DNA from: UBA1845 sp002338715
GTDB lineage: Bacteria > Planctomycetota > Phycisphaerae > UBA1845
DNA: 64,000 bases
NCBI GenBank assembly: GCA_035344155.1
Contig: DAORAL010000003.1
Location: 124,001 to 188,000 of the forward strand
Direction: 5' to 3'
The notes under the pieces were generated by a model. It saw nothing but the letters and a program-made list of their open reading frames with translations. It was not told the DNA's origin and made no database searches. Both the position numbers and the translations under genes were made by a program. Every line of letters starts with the position of its first letter. Positions within the stretch are counted from its first letter, which is position 1. Positions 61,193 through 64,000 of the stretch are shown here, in pieces.

Positions 61193-63812
61193 CCATGCCC
61201 AATCCGACCACACCCAAACCAACAGGGGTGATGCAGGGGATTCACTGCCACCCACGCAGGCGTTGATCGAAACAGTCCTCGACGAATACCTGGAAGAGTT
61301 GGCGGCTGGTCTCCATCCCGATCAAGAATCGTACATTCGCAAGAATCCTGAGTTGGCCGACGCGCTTCGCGGTGTGTTCAAGACGCTGGACTTTGTTGAG
61401 GCGACGAGCACGACGCTTCGCGCCGGACAGCTTGGGCATGGTTCGCGCCTCGGTGAGTTTCGAATCATTCGAGAAGTGGCGCGCGGGGGGATGGGTGTGG
61501 TGTACGAAGCTGTGCAGACGCCGCTCAATCGGCGGGTTGCGCTGAAGGTCTTGCCCGCCGCCGCGATTCTCTCTCCTACGGCGGCTGAACGATTTGCACG
61601 CGAGGCGGCGACGACCGGTCAGTTGCATCACACCAACATTGTACCGGTGTACGCGGTGGGTGAGGCGGACGGCGTACATTACTACGCGATGCAATTCATC
61701 GAAGGTCAATCGCTCGCGGGGCATCTCAAGACCATCAAGGAAAATCCGCAATCGCTCGATCGCAGCTACTACCGCCGCGTTGCGCGGTGGGGTATGCAAA
61801 TCGCGGAAGCCCTCGCGCACGCCCATAGCCAAGGCATCGTTCATCGCGATATCAAACCGTCGAACCTTTTGCTCGATGAACGCGATGACGTGTGGATCAG
61901 CGACTTTGGACTCGCCCGCGTGGATTCAATGGCCAGTCTGACGTTGTCCGGTGACATCGTCGGAACCACGCGCTACATGTCGCCCGAGCAGGCGCGCGGT
62001 GAGGGGCGCGTGGACGGTCGCTCTGATATTTACTCGCTGGGCGTCACCCTCTATGAACTGCTTGCACTTGTTCCTGCGTTTGACGGTGCGTCTCGCGATG
62101 AGGTCTTAAGTCGGATCGCGTCAACTGATCCGCCGCGCTTGCGGAAGACCAATGCGGCGATTGCCCGCGACCTGGAGACCATCGTCGGAAAATGCATGGA
62201 GCGAGAGTTGGAGAGTCGCTACGCCAGTGGGGAACAAGTTGCCAACGACCTGCGCCGGTTTCTCGATGGGGCGCCCATCCGCGCTCGGCGCACGCCGTTG
62301 ATCGTCTGCGCGGGGCGATACGTTCGAAAGCACCGTGTCCATGCAGCCGGCGTAGCACTTGCGCTCACACTGACTGTGGCGACGGTACTGCTCATACGCC
62401 AGGTGCGACGGGTCGAGGGTGACCGCCTGTTGGAGCAGGGGTATGCGGCAGTATTGTTTGACCGGGATTTCGAACGGGGCGAATCGTTGCTCGATGACGC
62501 CGAGTCGCGAGGAGTCGACGACGCAAGACTCTGGATTTATCGCAGCTTGATTCCGTTGCTCGACAACGAACCGAATCAAGCGATTCCATTTCTTGAGTCC
62601 GCGCTGAGACACGACCCGCAATCGGTGGAGGCGACGCTTGGGATGGGGCTTGCGTATGCAGCCAACGGTGATTTCTTCAACGCCCAGCGCAAACTCGCCG
62701 CAGTCGAACCTGACCAAATTAAGACGGCGTTGGGGTGGTACCTGCGAGGACTGGCGTTGAGCAAGACGACCCGCACCGAGGCGATCGATGCGTACAATCG
62801 CGCCATCGAAGTGCGGACGGACTTCACGCCTGCGATCGAGGCGCGGGCCCATTATCGCGGTATTCGTCTGCTCACCGAATCGGCGAGCGATCAGTTGGAC
62901 CCGATGCTCGACGATCTGGATGCATTGGTCGTGTTTCGTCCGAACGATGCGATGGCATTCTGTGCGCGGGGAAGCGGTTGGTTGATCGCGGCTGCCCATG
63001 CCAAACGCACGCCGTCGCTGCATGAACGTGCGGATCAATGGCTGGCGAATTCCGCCGTTGATTACGACAAAGCGCTCGATCTCGCGCCGTCGAATTTGGC
63101 ACTTGTGTTGGTTCGGCAGGGCGTTCATGCGCGTTATACCGGTGACTTTGACAGTGCCGCGACGGCATTCGAAAAGGCCATTGCCGCGGACGGGGCGGCG
63201 GGCCGAACCCCACATCCGTATCGGATTCATGAACTGGCGACGGCACGCTACGCGCTGGGAGAATTCGACTCAGGTTTGCGACTGATCGAACCGGCTTGCA
63301 AGTCGTCGCCCGGGTATTGTCCGTTGGTATTGCAGCAGGCGTTGCTCCTTGCGGAAGTCGGGCGACTTTCCGAAGCGCGCTCGGTGGCAGCGGTTTCGAT
63401 TGAGCGTCAAGCCGCCAACGCCAACGGTTTGTTTCTTTCCACGGTGATTGCCGAATTGTTGGGCGAGCGCGAGTCGGCCCGTCATGGCATTGAGCAGTTT
63501 GCCGAATCGGCGCGGCTGGAGAATGGGTCGGCCTCTAGCGATGCGCCGCCCGAATTGGCATTGGCGTTTCTGAATCGGGACATCGATGCGAGCACTCTAC
63601 GTGCTTCGGTTGGTGATGCTCCAGGGCGGCGCTGCGAAGTGATGTTTCTAATCGCGATTCGGGCGTTGGCTGACGGGGATCGTTCGGCTGGCCGCGATGC
63701 GCTGTTCGAATGCGTCGATACCGGCGTATTTGTTTTCGCCGAATACCGATTCGCCCAGATGATGCTGGCCCGAATGGACGCTCAGCCGGACTGGCCTGCG
63801 TGGAATCACTGA
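61182..63812 (+). CDS. Membrane Ser/Thr protein kinase with C-terminal TPR domain
   Basis: 876 residues; the GTG at 61179 is an alternative start. An N-terminal ~60-residue segment (LDEYLEELAAGLHPDQESYI) is typical of planctomycete kinases paired with ECF factors. The kinase domain (~90-360) is complete: EVARGGMGVVYEA, VALKVL, HRDIKPSNLLLDE (catalytic Asp223), DFGLARVD, and TTRYMSPEQARGE. A single membrane helix lies at ~385-408 (AAGVALALTLTVATVLLI). The outer part (~410-876) is a TPR-like helical array. It overlaps the sigma-factor gene by 11 bases. It probably senses an envelope signal and controls the sigma factor by phosphorylation. Confidence 0.93.
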   Translation: MPSDHAQSDHTQTNRGDAGDSLPPTQALIETVLDEYLEELAAGLHPDQESYIRKNPELADALRGVFKTLDFVEATSTTLRAGQLGHGSRLGEFRIIREVARGGMGVVYEAVQTPLNRRVALKVLPAAAILSPTAAERFAREAATTGQLHHTNIVPVYAVGEADGVHYYAMQFIEGQSLAGHLKTIKENPQSLDRSYYRRVARWGMQIAEALAHAHSQGIVHRDIKPSNLLLDERDDVWISDFGLARVDSMASLTLSGDIVGTTRYMSPEQARGEGRVDGRSDIYSLGVTLYELLALVPAFDGASRDEVLSRIASTDPPRLRKTNAAIARDLETIVGKCMERELESRYASGEQVANDLRRFLDGAPIRARRTPLIVCAGRYVRKHRVHAAGVALALTLTVATVLLIRQVRRVEGDRLLEQGYAAVLFDRDFERGESLLDDAESRGVDDARLWIYRSLIPLLDNEPNQAIPFLESALRHDPQSVEATLGMGLAYAANGDFFNAQRKLAAVEPDQIKTALGWYLRGLALSKTTRTEAIDAYNRAIEVRTDFTPAIEARAHYRGIRLLTESASDQLDPMLDDLDALVVFRPNDAMAFCARGSGWLIAAAHAKRTPSLHERADQWLANSAVDYDKALDLAPSNLALVLVRQGVHARYTGDFDSAATAFEKAIAADGAAGRTPHPYRIHELATARYALGEFDSGLRLIEPACKSSPGYCPLVLQQALLLAEVGRLSEARSVAAVSIERQAANANGLFLSTVIAELLGERESARHGIEQFAESARLENGSASSDAPPELALAFLNRDIDASTLRASVGDAPGRRCEVMFLIAIRALADGDRSAGRDALFECVDTGVFVFAEYRFAQMMLARMDAQPDWPAWNH

Positions 63813-64000
63813 TTCTAGCCCAATCCCCGCCCTCAAGCCCGCCGCAACCCGGCGATTTTCAACGCGAATCGATTTTCTTCTGATTTTTTTACGCCATGCG
63901 AAGCGCGGTTGGTCTTTCCCCGCTTGAGTATTGGCGAGATATGGCGGAATGATGGAAACGCGGCTCGCCGAGGACAAGCGAACTCGAACACGAGGAGACA
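63813..64000 (+). other. Downstream region with probable ribosome-binding site of the next gene
   Basis: 188 bases after the kinase stop. A T-rich stretch (GATTTTTTTACG, around 63881-63893) follows GC-rich sequence without a clear stem. The final bases CACGAGGAGACA contain a strong Shine-Dalgarno core, so a plus-strand gene probably starts just beyond the window. Confidence 0.45.

Noticed and set aside
1..64000. CRISPR arrays, rRNA, tRNA, insertion sequences, prophage genes
   Set aside because: I looked for regularly spaced repeats, tRNA arms with CCA-type ends, and transposase or phage motifs, and found none I could support.

Overview
The window reads as chromosomal DNA of a Planctomycetota bacterium, most likely from or near the class Phycisphaerae. 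This is inferred from gene content, not from a search. The supporting signs are secreted proteins ending in an Asp-rich EF-hand/dockerin-like tail with a following Cys-x-x-Gly, a PEP-CTERM protein, a type II pseudopilin, small membrane proteins with a C-terminal CGY-D/S-LTG...CPECG zinc ribbon, and an ECF sigma factor overlapping a Ser/Thr kinase-TPR gene. No rRNA, tRNA, CRISPR array, prophage or insertion sequence was seen. Coding density is high and genes lie on both strands.

Layout. 1-7.8 kb: a TPR protein, ExbB- and ExbD-like proton-channel subunits and a large PD40-propeller protein that carries a TonB-like Ser-x3-His membrane helix; together they look like an energised cell-envelope machine. 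7.9-9.2 kb: a secreted repeat protein with a dockerin-like tail. 9.2-10.2 kb (minus): three tandem single-domain PilZ-like genes. 10.4-15.3 kb (minus): carB followed by carA, the reverse of the usual order, with a 4-base overlap.

15.8-36.0 kb: a glucan-utilisation region with GH3, GPH-type sugar symporter, LacI regulator, two PF10091 'glycoamylase' (GH144-related) enzymes, GH94 phosphorylase, GH1, a PEP-CTERM protein, a pseudopilin, a three-module carbohydrate-binding protein and a large GH15-like enzyme. Three copies of a TGAAAGC-GCTTTCA type palindrome lie upstream of GH3, GH94 and GH1, and the LacI gene sits in their midst, so a local regulon is likely. Beta-1,2-glucan is one plausible substrate.

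36.0-39.8 kb: a membrane-anchored hypothetical and two lipoproteins, one with a phospholipase A2 motif. 39.9-44.0 kb (minus): AhpD-like and ferritin-like proteins, then an MBL-rhodanese persulfide dioxygenase-like protein, a TauE/SafE exporter and a rhodanese membrane protein next to an ArsR/BigR-like regulator. 44.2-46.7 kb: five tandem zinc-ribbon membrane paralogues, each overlapping the next by exactly 4 bases, the fourth interrupted by an in-frame TAG. 47.2-49.9 kb: a CHASE hybrid histidine kinase. 50.0-52.8 kb: an ArsR (CVCDL) regulator with a DUF4405 membrane protein, an ArsP-type permease and a small thioredoxin-fold protein, with two matching ATGGC-N6-GCCAT operators. 54.2-60.4 kb: NfnAB-type reductase subunits, a hotdog thioesterase, a PLP-dependent sulfur amino acid lyase and malic enzyme. 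60.6-63.8 kb: ECF sigma factor and Ser/Thr kinase. The last bases hold a ribosome-binding-like GAGGAG, so another gene probably starts just outside the window.
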